A DNA stretch of 64,000 bases, from positions 2,288,501 through 2,352,500 of the forward strand of contig CP141146.1 of assembly GCA_035235625.1 (NCBI GenBank), in the 5' to 3' direction. Each line of letters begins with the position of its first letter. Within the stretch, counting starts at the first letter, position 1. The translations under genes were made by a program, and so were the position numbers. Positions 51,012 to 63,107 of this stretch are shown here, in pieces. The stretch is from Saururus chinensis. Its lineage: Eukaryota; Streptophyta; Magnoliopsida; Piperales; Saururaceae. The notes beneath the pieces are model-generated. The model saw only the letters and a list, made by a program, of their open reading frames with translations. It ran no database searches and was not told the DNA's origin.

Positions 51012-53366
51012 AACGCCCTAACACTGGCAAGGGAGAAGATGCAGCAAATTTCTTCGACTTCATGTCGTAAGCCTACGGGCAAGTAGCTACACGGGCTGTC
51101 CATCAAAGTATTCACAACCGTTTTAAGGACGCGGGACCTACAGATCAATGGTTATCTAAATGCCCGTGGGCTCATCTCGTGGCTGTTGCCCGTGAAAGAA
51201 TCAGGGACTCATATTTTCGTCTCGATTGATTGTTTAAAAGTGGGACCCACACTGATCCAAAGTCCGATTTATGGCCTACTTTGAATAAGGAACGCTGTTA
51301 TATCACCCTATAATTTTCTCTTTTTTATTTAAGGTTTTGGGCGGGTCGCTAATTACAATAAAATTTATTAATTTAAATTTTATTTTAAAATTTATTAATA
51401 TTATAAAAAATATTTTTAAATATTAATGTTTAATTTTTAACCCACCGTGAAAAGTAAGGTCACCTTGCGACCTTGAACCCATAACCATCTTTGAGCTAAC
51501 CTAACATCCTCCCTAAGGACCGCCAAGGGGATCTACTAGTGTCCCTCTATGTTCATTTGGGTAAACATTTTTTTTTTATGCCACGACAGATCTTTTACGT
51601 CAATCATTGCCTTCTAAATACCATGCCCCCTCTGTCTCTCAACCCCCCTCCCCCGCCCCCCGATCCTCTCTCTATGCTCTTTCCTTCCCGCTCAAATATA
51701 GCTCTCATACGAGGCTGCCCTTGTCAGCCAGTATTAGGCTCGATTTTGGTAAAAGCAAGGGCCCAAATGTCAGTATTATAAATATTTATTCTCTCTTTAT
51801 TTTATATAAAAATAATAAATATTTACTATCTTTATTAGGATGGGTTCTGGATGATGACAGTGATAGTGAGGTCGTTGTTGGGGAGGATGCTCCTATCGAG
51901 GATGAAAAAAGCAGCAATGAGGGACTTGTGGATAAGGAAAGAGGGTGTGGCGGAACTATAGAGGAGGTGTCAGAGCTTCCAAAAACCGAGAGAAAGACGG
52001 AGAAAGAGGCAAGGGTGATGTTGGTGCAACGAAGTTCTTGATAAATCTGGGCAAATAGGAAGGGACTAGAAGCTAACACTAATAGGGACAATAAGGCCAA
52101 TGTTAATGATGTCTTTAGTAGCGATGGTGACAGCTAAGTTATCGTTAAGGAAAAAGTGCTTATTGATAATAAAAAGGTGGCAGAGGAAAACACATGGCGG
52201 AGTAGGTGTCGGAGCTGTTATGGACATAGAGGAAGATGGAGGAGAAGGAGATATAAAATATGGACTAAAGATCTAGACGAGGGAAGAAAGAGAACAACGA
52301 TTTGAATAAATGAAGAAAAAAAAGGAAGAATAAAAAAGAATTAAAAAAATTTTTATCCAAAAGTATAAATTATGTAGACTTTACATGTAATTCAAAAGGT
52401 TATCAAGATCTTACGTTAGAGAAAAAGTATGCACCGAGGAGCAGACGTCAGTTTTTCCTTCTTATTTATTATATATAAAAACTTTTAAAAATGTTCATAT
52501 GTACTTCATAAATTTTAAATTTTTTTTCTCTTTCAGATCTATCCTTTCCCCACCATCTATGGAGCAACCGTACCTACAACTTCATTTTTTCTTCTTCGTT
52601 GCCTTATACTATTATCAGGCTACGAAACAAAGCTGGTCACTACCAGACCAGGCCTGGGCTAGCCGCAGCCTAGTCTAATTGCAGCTAGTCCGAGTAAACC
52701 CTTTATTTAAATTCTTTTGGATTGAGCCTAATATTAGTTACTAATACAATGTAAACTCTATTTTTTATATTATGTTAATTTTAACCTTACATAATTATGT
52801 CACTTATAGTATAGTCCCTTTACAAACTATATCAAATGATATCCCACATAAGTATATTTTTTAAAATTTTGTAAGTCATACACATACAACACAATTTTTT
52901 ATAATATTTTTTACATTTTTGTTTATATTACATATGTTTAGATTTGCACAATTTTTTACAATACTGAAAAACTTATTACGCACTTTATCAAAGGAAACCT
53001 ATTACCAAACTGATCGTAACTATAAAAAGCGCAATGCAAAGTCATTTCATACTAATGTTCTCACTAACTTATCCAAATATTAAATGTGGGAGATTTGCCT
53101 ACCATACGTGCATTTATATTAGTATATTATAATTATATGTACATATAACTTATGATCACTGTGATTATACAAGCATGTAGTTACTATAACATGCAAATGT
53201 CTCCTTTGTTATCTTATTTATTTTATTTTTTTATCTAATTTGCATTTACCCACGTAATGCGTATACAAGGTGCAGAGGTGGATACAGCAGTCCCTGTAAA
53301 AGCATAAAAAATCCTTCTAACAAGGGTGGTAACTAATCTAATGAAGATCAGAATAAGTCTGACTGG
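51012..53366. other. Intergenic region, no recognised gene
   Basis: The first few hundred bases are the likely UVH1 promoter. An acidic frame at ~51840-52041 (DDDSDSEVVVGEDAPIEDEK) is low-complexity, opposed by a Ser-rich frame on the other strand. Neither has a domain or splice partners. Confidence 0.4.
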
Positions 53367-56300
53367 TTAGCGGCTGTCTCGAGCGTTTGTGATTCTTCTA
53401 AACCGCAAGTGAAGAGGTTTCTCAAGCACTAGGACCCTGATGTTGCTCCACACATCCGCCTTCGCGGGGAGCTGTGCAATTTTCTCTGCTATTTCCATGT
53501 CATCAGGTAGGACAGATCCGAAGACAGTATATGCCTTCTTCCACTCACCGTGATTTGCAAGGCTTATAAAGAACTCGGGCCCTGAATTGACCCACGCAAC
53601 TGAGCCTCTTCTTACGGGAGGTGACGCCTCATTTGGTATTGGATTGAAGGCCACTCCTTGTGCTTCCAGAGATCCTTGTATCAGTGCATATGGAGGTCCC
53701 AATGGAGCCTATATCATGATGTGAAGGAAACGCATATTAGAAATTTAAGTCACTTCATAATAGTTAAACATTGGGGTGTTGGAGCCATCATTAATTCATT
53801 ATAAGGATTTATTCATCAAAAACCACTTTGTTAAATATTGTCCATAAATGAATGAAGTAAATTATCCTGCTGATGGATTTCACTGTCTACGCAATCCATA
53901 GTAGATTTTTTAATTCGCGAGACCAAATTTGCATGGGAAACACAAGCAGAACTGCAAATTGTCAATTACCATGAACTATTGTCAAGAGACCTGAGTAGAG
54001 AAGTAAATCTTACATCAGATATGGGGTTCCCTTCTGTATCCCAAGAGCTTCCACGGCCTTCTGCACGATAAAAATGGCATCCAGCACAATGTCGTGCTGC
54101 CAACAGCTCCAGAATGTAGGCAACAGAATGTGGAGCGCAGTCAGGAAAAAGCTGATCGAATATTAGTAAGAGAATATTAGAATAGAGGACATAGATATAC
54201 AACTTCAAGAGTTCAATCCATGATGCTAAGCAGTCAGATTGAACTGTAGCAAAGATAAACAAATGTGAAATGCAGCACACAGAAAGCATTTCTTACCTTA
54301 ATATGGAGTACTCCATATTCTGTCTCCAACCTAATGATACCCTAATAGGAAAGTAAAACCAATAAGATTCTTTAGCCGACCATAACCACACTCATCCAAA
54401 ACAGTTTGAACCTGGCAGTCCTACAAAATCGGACATCCAAAATTCTCACATATTGAACAACATAATATCAGATGCATCACCTTTGAACAGTTGACGATCA
54501 AATGTGATAGTAACATCCATAATTATGTGTGTTCCTAATAGAAGGCACCTTCAGGTCCTAATTTTTTAACTCATCACCACAAAACAATGAAAGTACATAA
54601 AAATCTAGGAAGATAATACTTGGAAATAAGCCAATAAATTGCACTCACCCTACCTCCAGCTCGTATTTTGTAAAGAGAGGATATGAAAGAACCAAGAGCA
54701 TATGTTTTTCTATTCACCAGGATAACACGTGAAGTAAATCACAAAAACCACCTTAACATGAATAAAACCTATAAACTTGGAAGTCAAAAACTAACCTGTG
54801 CAATATCTACGGCAGAATTACATATGGATGAAATAAATACCATGTCATTTGAAACCACATACCTCTGCTTTTCCGAAAATAAGACCAGAAGTCCAGACAA
54901 CATTTTCTCCAAACTCTTTCTTGTCAGGGACCAAGGGATCATTCTGCTTCTTCAACCAGCACTGAAATGTTTGGAGGAAATATAGAAGGAAAGTTAGAAA
55001 TCCAATATAATAGTTGCCCAAATATCAGTTTTTGCCATATTTTTATTATTCTTGCTGAAAAAAAGGACCTTCCATCATGTAGATTAGAAAATTAAGTTAT
55101 GATGGAAAAGTATAGAAGAAATTGAGTCAGAAACTACGTCTCAAACAATTGAGAGGTGACATAGTGAAGAAAAGTTGTTTTAGACGAAAGTGCATGTGTA
55201 AGAAGGTCGCTTATGAAAACGGAGAGAGATGCAATCAAGTGAATCAACTATATTCTTCAAATCGAGATGAATGAAGGAAGCACATTTTGGGTTGACCAGA
55301 TGAGATATGAAGATGCAATCACTAGGTGAACAGGGAGCCAATAACAGAATGAACAATCAAGTGGTTTCTGTGTTGGCAATCCCAAAGAATCAAATCAGCT
55401 ATAAATGATTATATCGTGATGAAGAATTATTTGACACTTATAAACTAAGAGTAACATATTTCCCAATTTGAACATAATCATTGTTATAGTCATTTTAATA
55501 TCCAACTGTGCATCACAAGTTACTAATACAAGAAAGATTTCTTCATTCTCCCATACCATCTCCAATATCTCTAGGAAAAGGAGTCCTTCCCAATCTTTGC
55601 ACAGAATCTTACTTTTGACTCCAACAGTAAATGTGTCACTGTGTCAACCGCATGCATATATTCAAATTTTATAGTATATAATTTTTCTATCACCTGTAAA
55701 TTTAATTTCAAACGTAGGTTGCTTACGAAAATATATAGCAAAATTACCATTAATGATTATACATCTATCTTTCAGTAGTAAGGACTTGGGAGATAATAAA
55801 CATTAAGAACTTTCTGCAACAAGACATCATAAAAATCTAGTAATAATGTATTTCCTTTTTCCCCCCCTTCAAGCAGCAATCATATGTTCTTGTTTGGTTT
55901 CTTAGATGCTTTTTTTCTTTTCAAATTACAATTGAATTGTGCCATCTAGCAATCCATAATACAGTAACGATACATCTCATATAATTGGTTTAGTTCTCAC
56001 TTTTCACATACTTCCAGCTCATTCTCCACAAGAAGACACTTGATGATCAAAAGACATGCACTTGAATTCATATACAAAAGCACGACAGTGCTAATTACAA
56101 ATGATATCGAACCAAAAAAGCGACACAGACAGTGAATAGTCCGAAGGCAGATAATCCTTACACAAGACCGACTCAATAGGTATTAATAACCAAATACCAG
56201 ACAGTCAACTTAACATACCATAAACAGCAATAAGCAGACATCAAAGAATTTATACAAAATACGTACAAAATTTGCCGAATTCATGAACTTACAGCAACAG

Positions 56301-56832
56301 AGAATCCACAGATCCATCACCATAACAGTGAAAAGTCAAAATTTTGCCATATTTCGGCAAGTAAAACGACAACCCTGAATTCTCCATTGCAGTCGTACAC
56401 ACAGATAGCAAAAATCTAAACATCCATATGGAAAGAGGAGCAAAGCCGAATCACCTCGCCGAACTTCGGCCCACACTTCTCTCTGTCGCCGCAAAACACC
56501 CACGAGTCGCACAAGCAGAGCCCATCCACGCCGCACATTGCCTTGCACGCCCTGCAGCACTCCCTGGAAGAATTGAGCCTGAATTCCGATCCCCACTTGA
56601 CTGCCGCTCCCCAGAGCTCCAAGTTCTCGACCCCATCGCAGCACTCCCGCCCATTGTCTCCTCCACCGAGTGACAAAGACGACGCAGTTCCTGATTTTTC
56701 AAAAGAAATTGGACTGGAGCGGAAGTTGTATGAGAGGCCCATGTACACCAGAAAGCAAGAGAGAAGACCCAGGAAGAGGAGGATGGCGAAAGCCAGGCGG
56801 CTAGCATCGGACTCGTTGGGCTTCCGACCCAT
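53367..56832 (-). CDS. Membrane-anchored cyclophilin-like (peptidyl-prolyl isomerase-type) protein
   Basis: Five exons in transcription order: 56832-56455, 54961-54863, 54341-54297, 54151-54014, 53708-53367; together 333 residues, all GT-AG, all phase 0. A short cytosolic tail (MGRKPNESDASR) is followed by a hydrophobic segment at about 13-33 (LAFAILLFLGLLSCFLVYMG), so a type II or signal-anchored membrane protein is likely. Next comes a cysteine-rich lumenal domain (RECCRACKAMC, CLCDSWVFCG, CGPKFGECWLKK) and then a cyclophilin-like fold (GIIRLETEYGVLHIK, LFPDCAPHSVAYILELL, CHFYRAEGRG, GPPYALIQGSLE, RRGSVAW, EFFISLANH, YTVFGSVL). Several catalytic cyclophilin residues are not conserved, so isomerase activity is doubtful. 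It resembles an uncharacterised family present across plants; no gene name is assigned. ATG 56832 is preferred over an in-frame ATG at 57015 because MGRK is the expected start. Confidence 0.88.
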
Positions 56833-57015
56833 ATCCGATCCGAAACTATCAGCTTTCGCAATAGGCAGCCAATATCTGATTCTGGGCTTTCTGGGTTTTT
56901 GATAGACGATCAGTGCTGACGTTGACAAGTTGAAAATGCCGCAGCGTTTGAGCTGAATCTCTCTCTCCGTCTCTCTCTGTGTTTCTGATGTTCTGTTGGT
57001 CAAGCCATGGTGCAA

Positions 57016-57822
57016 GGGAGGAGAGGGTAAAGGGAAGAAATTTGGTTGAAACTAATTAGTGATAAAAGCCTGTGCATGGTGCATAGTACGCTTTGTTCGA
57101 CCACATGGCATGCCGCAGAAATATGTGTCATCAAATCATTTTAGCATTCAGGAGACATTGGGGCCCGTCCTTTAGAGAAGTACAAAGCATCTTGCATGAC
57201 GATTGGACCAGTGGCTTTCCAATTACAATGCAAATAATCATGTTCATATGTCAGGACCCCAAATAAGGAAAGAATGTAGGACCCACTTTTTCTAAATTCG
57301 ATTTTCCCTTGTATGGTTTGGTCCTTGAAAAATGACTTTGGCTGGTGTCACATGAGGTCATTCAGTCATTACTCTCGAGGCGCTTCAAAAATGGGCGGAT
57401 TCAATAGAATTTTTGGTCTTCAAATCCATACCAGTTTGCATTTGGCCATGGACTTTTTTGTCAATAATGAGCATTTCATTGATTCAATCAAGAGCTCAAT
57501 TATACAACGATCAAGCTTAGCACCCACAGGAAACGCAGTAATGAAACACAAAACTAAGTAGGAATACTTGGAAAACGTGATGAAGCTGCAATGAGATTAC
57601 TTACAGAAGTTTATATACATCTGCAATCCTACAACTTAATCAAGCTCGAAAGTTTGCATGAATTTCCATTACACTGAATCCAGCAGTCAGAGAGCATCCT
57701 CCTAGATTTCTTCATGCATGAATCCCGTCGTACTTCACAAAACCTTGTGCAGCTTGAATTTTATCTACCCGTCGTGCATCAGCATCCTCATGGCTGCCTC
57801 CAAACCCAGCTCTGGAACGGAC
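57016..57822. other. Intergenic: promoter of the cyclophilin-like gene and 3' region of the helicase-like gene
   Basis: No additional gene seen. Bases ~57580-57822 probably include the 3' untranslated region of the gene at 57823-59178. Confidence 0.4.
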
Positions 57823-59178
57823 TCAATACAAACCTTTTGATCCATTCCTCCGCAAATTCCCGTCGCTAATCAATCTACCACCTGCAGGCCCCTTCCTTTC
57901 TCTCCCACCATTGACCCTCCTCTCCACAACCAGCTCTAGATCCGACTCGTACAAGCCTTTTGATCCATTCCTGCGCAGATTCCCGTCGCTAATCAATCTA
58001 CCACCTGCAGGCCCCTTCCTTTCTCTCCCACCATTGACCCTCCCGTCTACACCCAGCTCTGGATCCGACTCGTACAAACCTTTTGATCCATTCCTCCGCA
58101 GATTTCCGTTGCCTATCAATCTACCACCCGCAAGCCCCTTCCTTTCTCTCACACCATTGACCCTCCTATCTACGCCCAGCTCTGAATCCGATTCGTACAA
58201 ACCTTTTGATCCGTGCCTCCGTAGATTTCCATTATTTGCCAATCCAGCACCAGAAAGCCCCCTCCTTTCTCTCCCACCATCGACCCTCCTGTCTACACTC
58301 AGCTCTGAATCCGACTTAGACAAACCTCTTGATCCCTTCCTCCACTGATTCCCGTTGTTTATCAATCTACCTCCTGAAAACCCCTTCCTTTCTCTCCCAC
58401 CATTGATCTGCCTGTCCGTACCCACCTCTGAATCACTCAAACTCCTCGAATTCTTCATGTTTCCTGCAGAACCCTTCTGATATGAACGATCACCGAATGC
58501 CCTTTCTGCCCTTCGTCCTACCTGTTTCCTCTCCTCCGTTGCTCCGGCATCCAGAAAGATAGCTTCCTCACTTTCAGAATCTGTCCTCGATTCATCATCT
58601 ACGCTACTCACCCCAGCAGGCCCACCTCTTCTTCTTCTTCGACGAGACCGCCTCCTCGAACTTGCAAACTCATCATCCATCCCGGCAGCCACAGCCACTT
58701 CATTGTCCGAAATGCCGTACGGCTTAAGACTGTGAACGGCGCCCTTAGGGAAGAACCTGGCGGAGGGAAGCCCATCGTGGGTAGGGAACAGCTGCGGCCC
58801 GTCCTTCTCCGTCCAGAGGTCGCTCCCACCGGGCCGATGAAACCGGTCTGCCAGCACCTTCAGCTGCTCGTCCGCTTTCACGGAGAACAAGTTGGGCGCC
58901 CGCTCAACCACCTCCCAAGGTCGCTCCAGCTCCGCCACGGCGGCCCGAAGCTCCGATCGCTTCCGCATCTCGTAAATTTGCCGCTCCCGGCATAGGCGGG
59001 CCTTGAGCAGCTGCTTGGCCTTCTTCGCCTGCATCCGCTTCCACTGCCACTTTGAAACCCCGCCAGGGAACGTCCGGGGCCCGCCCCCCATCCGGATGCT
59101 CCTCCACGGCAGCTCCACCCTGGCTTTGATCGAAAGAATCGGGACTCCGGATGGAAGAAAAATCTGACGAGAACCCAT
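57823..59178 (-). CDS. Helicase N-terminal-like protein with 41-residue repeats, no helicase core
   Basis: A single uninterrupted frame of 451 residues from ATG 59178 (MGSRQIFLPSGVPILSIK). An upstream ATG at 59253 and a downstream one at 59091 (MGGGPRTFPGG) are alternatives. The first ~175 residues (PRTFPGGVSKWQWKRMQAKK, ELERPWEVVERAPNLFSV, DEQLKVLADRFHRPGG, DLWTEKDGPQLF, GLPSARFFPKG) resemble, from memory, the N-terminal extension of some plant organellar DEAD-box RNA helicases such as the RH33 type. An arginine run (SSRRRSRRRRRRGG), an acidic stretch and then about five copies of a 41-residue repeat follow. The frame stops inside a repeat (SKGLY then TGA at 57823). No DEAD, SAT or other helicase motif is present up to 57016. 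An organellar RNA-binding role is possible but unproven. The basic N-terminus could be a targeting peptide. Confidence 0.7.
   Translation of the reverse strand: MGSRQIFLPSGVPILSIKARVELPWRSIRMGGGPRTFPGGVSKWQWKRMQAKKAKQLLKARLCRERQIYEMRKRSELRAAVAELERPWEVVERAPNLFSVKADEQLKVLADRFHRPGGSDLWTEKDGPQLFPTHDGLPSARFFPKGAVHSLKPYGISDNEVAVAAGMDDEFASSRRRSRRRRRRGGPAGVSSVDDESRTDSESEEAIFLDAGATEERKQVGRRAERAFGDRSYQKGSAGNMKNSRSLSDSEVGTDRQINGGRERKGFSGGRLINNGNQWRKGSRGLSKSDSELSVDRRVDGGRERRGLSGAGLANNGNLRRHGSKGLYESDSELGVDRRVNGVRERKGLAGGRLIGNGNLRRNGSKGLYESDPELGVDGRVNGGRERKGPAGGRLISDGNLRRNGSKGLYESDLELVVERRVNGGRERKGPAGGRLISDGNLRRNGSKGLY
57824..58440 (-). repeat. 123-bp coding tandem repeat, ~5 units
   Basis: The minus-strand unit encodes SKGLYESDSELGVDRRVNG then RERKGLAGGRLI.NGNLRRNG (41 residues). 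In plus-strand terms ACAAACCTTTTGATCC recurs at about 57828, 57950, 58074, 58197 and 58319. The units nearest the gene's 3' end are the most alike, as expected of recent expansion. Confidence 0.92.
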
Positions 59179-59253
59179 TATGGAACAGACTGAAGAGAGG
59201 TTTTCAGAAGGTAGATGACTTTGGATTGCATAAGAAATTCCAAGAATCGACAT

Positions 59254-59862
59254 CTCACAGAAATTTTATCAAACAGATGGAATGCAAGTAATCAAATGCC
59301 CACTATAAACGTCAGTCTTCCACGTTTCTAAACAAATTTCTGCAACTGAAAAGAGTCTTCACAACGAAATCTTGGTCAGAAACAGAAGGAAAAAAGGATT
59401 TAAATTCAGAGACAGAGGAGACAGTAGTGGAAGCTTCAGTTGGAGAAGACGCGGAAGACGAAGAACCAGACGCTGGAAGGGCCTTATCAGAAATAAAACA
59501 TGAATACATGGAGGGAACCAACATCTACTGGGCCTCAATCCTCAAGCCGGATCCACCTTCGTTACTGCATGGGCCTCAACCTTAGCCCATGATCAACTAC
59601 CTGTTAAATTCAAAGGCTCAAGCGTAACTGCGAGACCTGCGAGCTGTTAGATTGAGATATGATGGTGTACATTACTCAAGACTGCCCATGGCATGTGAGC
59701 TGAGCTCCTGTAAATGGGTCATTTACTATATATTTTTTCTCTTTTAAATTTATAATTTTATTTGACAAAAAATTATTGTTCTAAATTAATTATTTTATTT
59801 TATTAAAATTAAATGATTAGGTACTTAAAAAAATATGTTCAATTTATTTTTTTACCTTAAAT
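59254..59862. other. Upstream of helicase-like gene
   Basis: A Ser-rich minus frame at 59312-59524 (SGSSSSASSPTEASTTVSSV) is open for 70 codons, but no homolog or splice link was recognised. Otherwise nothing seen. Confidence 0.4.
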
Positions 59863-60614
59863 TATTATGCCCCGATTTTTATATTAATTTTAAAGTCGGC
59901 ATTTCATAAAATTTGTAAGCAAAGAGGGCCTAGATTGACTATATATAAATAAGAAACCTATAATAATATTAAAATATATAAATATAAAATTATAAAAGTA
60001 ATAGCTATGCACGCCATAAAATTATGTCAACATAAATATACAATGCATAAAAAAATATAATTAAACAAAATCATACATATTAGCTCTCTTTCCATAGACC
60101 GATCAGCTACAGCCCCAAACTAGTATCTACACTTGCAATGTATGGGAGTGAATGAGTATAAAACCTTATATTTAATAGGTAGCATTAAATTCTATTAAGA
60201 TGAAGAGGTAAGATAAATCGTATAACAACATCATAACTTAGAATTTAAAATCAAAACAATTGCATAGCTTAAATTAAATCTTTTTATTTACATAATGTCG
60301 CCGATATTAAGACAATAGTTCTTAGGGTTACGTGTTGGAGAACTACCCTTCAAATTTTAAAATTTTAAATTAAATAAAATAATCAAATAATATTCAAATA
60401 ATTGGTACTAAAATAATATCGTATGGGCGGACCTTCGTCCATACCCTAATGATATTCTAAACCATTTAAAAGTATATTTTTAGTAAAAAAATGGAATTTG
60501 GCCTTAACACGAAAATAAGATTTTAAATCACCTACCCTTGCTAAGCCTACATTTACGGTCAACTTAAAAGCGGTGGGTGCACCTCCCCTTGTGCGGAGAT
60601 AGTTTCCTCGTTAG

Positions 60615-60790
60615 GTTTGGGTGAGGCAGGCAGAACCTCCCCTAGCGTCAGGACAATCTCCTTATCCGACTCGGGTGAAGCGGGCAGAACTTCCCCTAGC
60701 ACTAGGATAGTCTCCTCATCCAGCTTAGGTGAAGCGGATAGAACCTCCCTTAGTGCTAGGATTGTCTTTGTTCCCAGCCTAAGGGTGGCA
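60615..60790 (+). repeat. 54-bp minisatellite in LTR U3
   Basis: About three and a half units with GGTGAAGCGGGCAGAACTTC then CCCTAGCACTAGGATAGTCT; units start near 60619, 60673 and 60727. Their open frame (GEAGRTSPS repeats) is not considered a gene. Confidence 0.88.
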
Positions 60791-61084
60791 GAAAAGGTCT
60801 CCTATTCCTTTGGGTCATTTCCACCTTTTAGAGGGGTTATCTCGAAAAATGGACCATCTCACGATGTTGGGCACCCTCAAATTAGGTAAGTTCGATTTTT
60901 GAACGGGTAAAAACGGGCAAAGGACGGTGAAGGAACACATGTTTAAAATTTATAAATAGTGTAGTGCAAAGAAAAATGGAAGAAAATGAGGTAGGGGCAA
61001 GTTGAACACCCCCTCCTCCCCTCCTTAAATTGGAGAATGCCACTATTAGATGTGCATTACATGGCGCGCATCCAACCATTGATG

Positions 61085-61255
61085 ACATAGGCTAGCCGCA
61101 AGGCTAGCCTGCGTTGTTCAGGTTAGCCGAAGGGCTAGCTTGTGGCTAACTGCCGGGCTAGCCATAGAAGAGGCCTGTTGCAGCAAGCCTGCCGCAGCAA
61201 GCACGTGGCAGGTCATGACCTATGATATGCCACATGCGGCACTAGCAGGCTAACA
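61085..61255. repeat. GGCTAGCC-rich palindromic cluster
   Basis: GGCTAGCC, AAGGCTAGCC, GGTTAGCC, GGGCTAGC and GGCTAAC recur within 170 bp, followed by GCAGCAAGC copies. Strong local fold potential within the LTR leader. Confidence 0.7.
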
Positions 61256-61611
61256 CCATTTTTTATTTATTATTATTTTTTTAAAATAAACTTCTATTGG
61301 GTATAATTTTGTACTCTGAGCTTAGAATTACGTGGCCTTAGTACTGTTAGACTCGTATCGATAAGTCATTCGAAACAAGACCGTACAAGTGTATATTTTC
61401 TTGCAAAAATAATGTGGGTCCCACCCAGGACACACACAACGAGGTCATAGTCTACGATCTCGGTGTCCAAAATTTACGTTCCTAGGCTCGTTACAACCTA
61501 CTCTAAGAACCCTACGATCGATCCAAAAGGGTTAACATAAATTGAGGCTAAAACAACATCAAATTGATAAGTAAAGTTAATTGGGTCAAAATTTTGGGGT
61601 GTAACATAAAT

Positions 61612-63107
61612 ATGAGTTTTACTATTTAATAAAAATTATTATTATTTTAAATATAATTATTAATATGGGACAAACAAAGTATCATATAGTGAGAGAGAAG
61701 GCAAATTTGCTCACTTCACATAACAAGTTTTAAAAAAAATTACATCACGAGCAAGTGCAACTAAAAAAAAACCTACTTAAACCTCAAAAGTGAGGCAAAA
61801 ATACTTCCTACTTCTCTGTTCTCCTGCTTTTCGGTGATCAATTGCAACATCATCTCGTGTGCAATCTAATTATAGTATCCTAGTCGTTGTGGCGTTTGGG
61901 CTAGAGCTTTGGAGAAGATATTGATTGCACATTAATTAACAATTTCACAAATTTATGCGTAAACTAGCAAACAAATTAGCAAATTAAGTGGCAAATTTGC
62001 CCATATGTTTGATATATGAATGGGTGAATTTACAATAAATTATGTCAATATATTAGTGAATTCTCAACTAAAATTTACCATGAATCCACAAATTTACCAA
62101 TAGATTCACCTCTTTGCCAACTTATACTAACAGACATACAATTAACAAAACTTCCCCTCAAATATATTTTTATGTTCAGCTACTTCCTCTCCCTCTTGTT
62201 TTTTTTTTTTACAATGACAACTTGTTACTTATTCCTTCCTCTCATTCACTGTCTTTACTAATTCCAATGATGACCTCTTCAACACCTCCACCATTGGGTA
62301 AGTCCTCTCTGTCTACTTTATTAGAATTTGTGTCGCTTTCTCAAGAGATTGTTGTCATGGCGGAGAAGATAACATCACAATGGACAACACCAAAATAGAA
62401 AATACAATGAATAAAGAGTATTTTCGTTCTATATGTAGGGTTGAGGTTGAGGCCGGATTTTGTCTAAAAAATTTCACTTGCTTTTATGTAATTAGTTAAA
62501 GAATATATCTATATACACCTTAATAATCCCCCTGCATACCCCAATAACATTATAAATCTTTTGAATAAAATTAGGTAAAAAAAGATTATTATGGTACATA
62601 TAAACATGTTCTTAGTAAAAAATATATGCTTAAACCATGCAAAGTTGCCCTCTTTCTTATTAAAGGGGATTACCCCTAAAAGATAGAGGAAACAGATACT
62701 CGTATTTTACTTTCTTTACACTAAAATCTTACTTTAACATCACCTGGGATCCACTTTTCTCACTCCAATCAAAGGCTAGAGTAAATTTTTAATTTAGAAA
62801 ATATGAAGTAGGAATATCATTTTACAAAGATAAAAGGCCCGGAAGAAAGTATACAAATATAATAACTTGTTGTGAAATTGAAGCCCAAGCGACTTTTTTC
62901 ACCAAACGTCCAAACCAATTCCCTGATTTCCCTCTTGTACCAATTTGAAAATTTTTGATGTACCACAAAGCACATACAGTTTAAGAACCCTACCAATATT
63001 TAATTTACATCCAGTTTTGACGTCTACACATCACAGACAAATTACACAACCAACGGTACTCAGCTTGAGAGCCTCGTGTTTTATTGATTCATGGCTATGG
63101 ATCATGT
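61612..63107. other. Intergenic stretch and SnRK2 3' region
   Basis: No gene is supported. The frame at 62114-62398 lacks domain features. Bases just below 63108 are the likely 3' untranslated region of the kinase gene. Confidence 0.4.

Larger units (their letters stand above)
59863..61606 (+). mobile_element. 1.74 kb solo LTR with TSD TAAAT
   Basis: The left end is TATTATGCCCCGATTTTTAT (probably TG changed to TA) and the right end TTTTGGGGTGTAACA. Perfect 5-bp duplications TAAAT flank it at 59858-59862 and 61607-61611. There are no gag or pol motifs. A TATA motif TTATAAATAG at ~60949-60958 and a minisatellite upstream of it suggest plus orientation with a U3 of ~1.1 kb. Orientation is less sure than the borders. 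Confidence 0.8.

Noticed and set aside
60617..60889. GEAGRTSPS-repeat frame as a gene
   Set aside because: It is the translation of a 54-bp minisatellite inside a solo LTR, without transcript or domain support.
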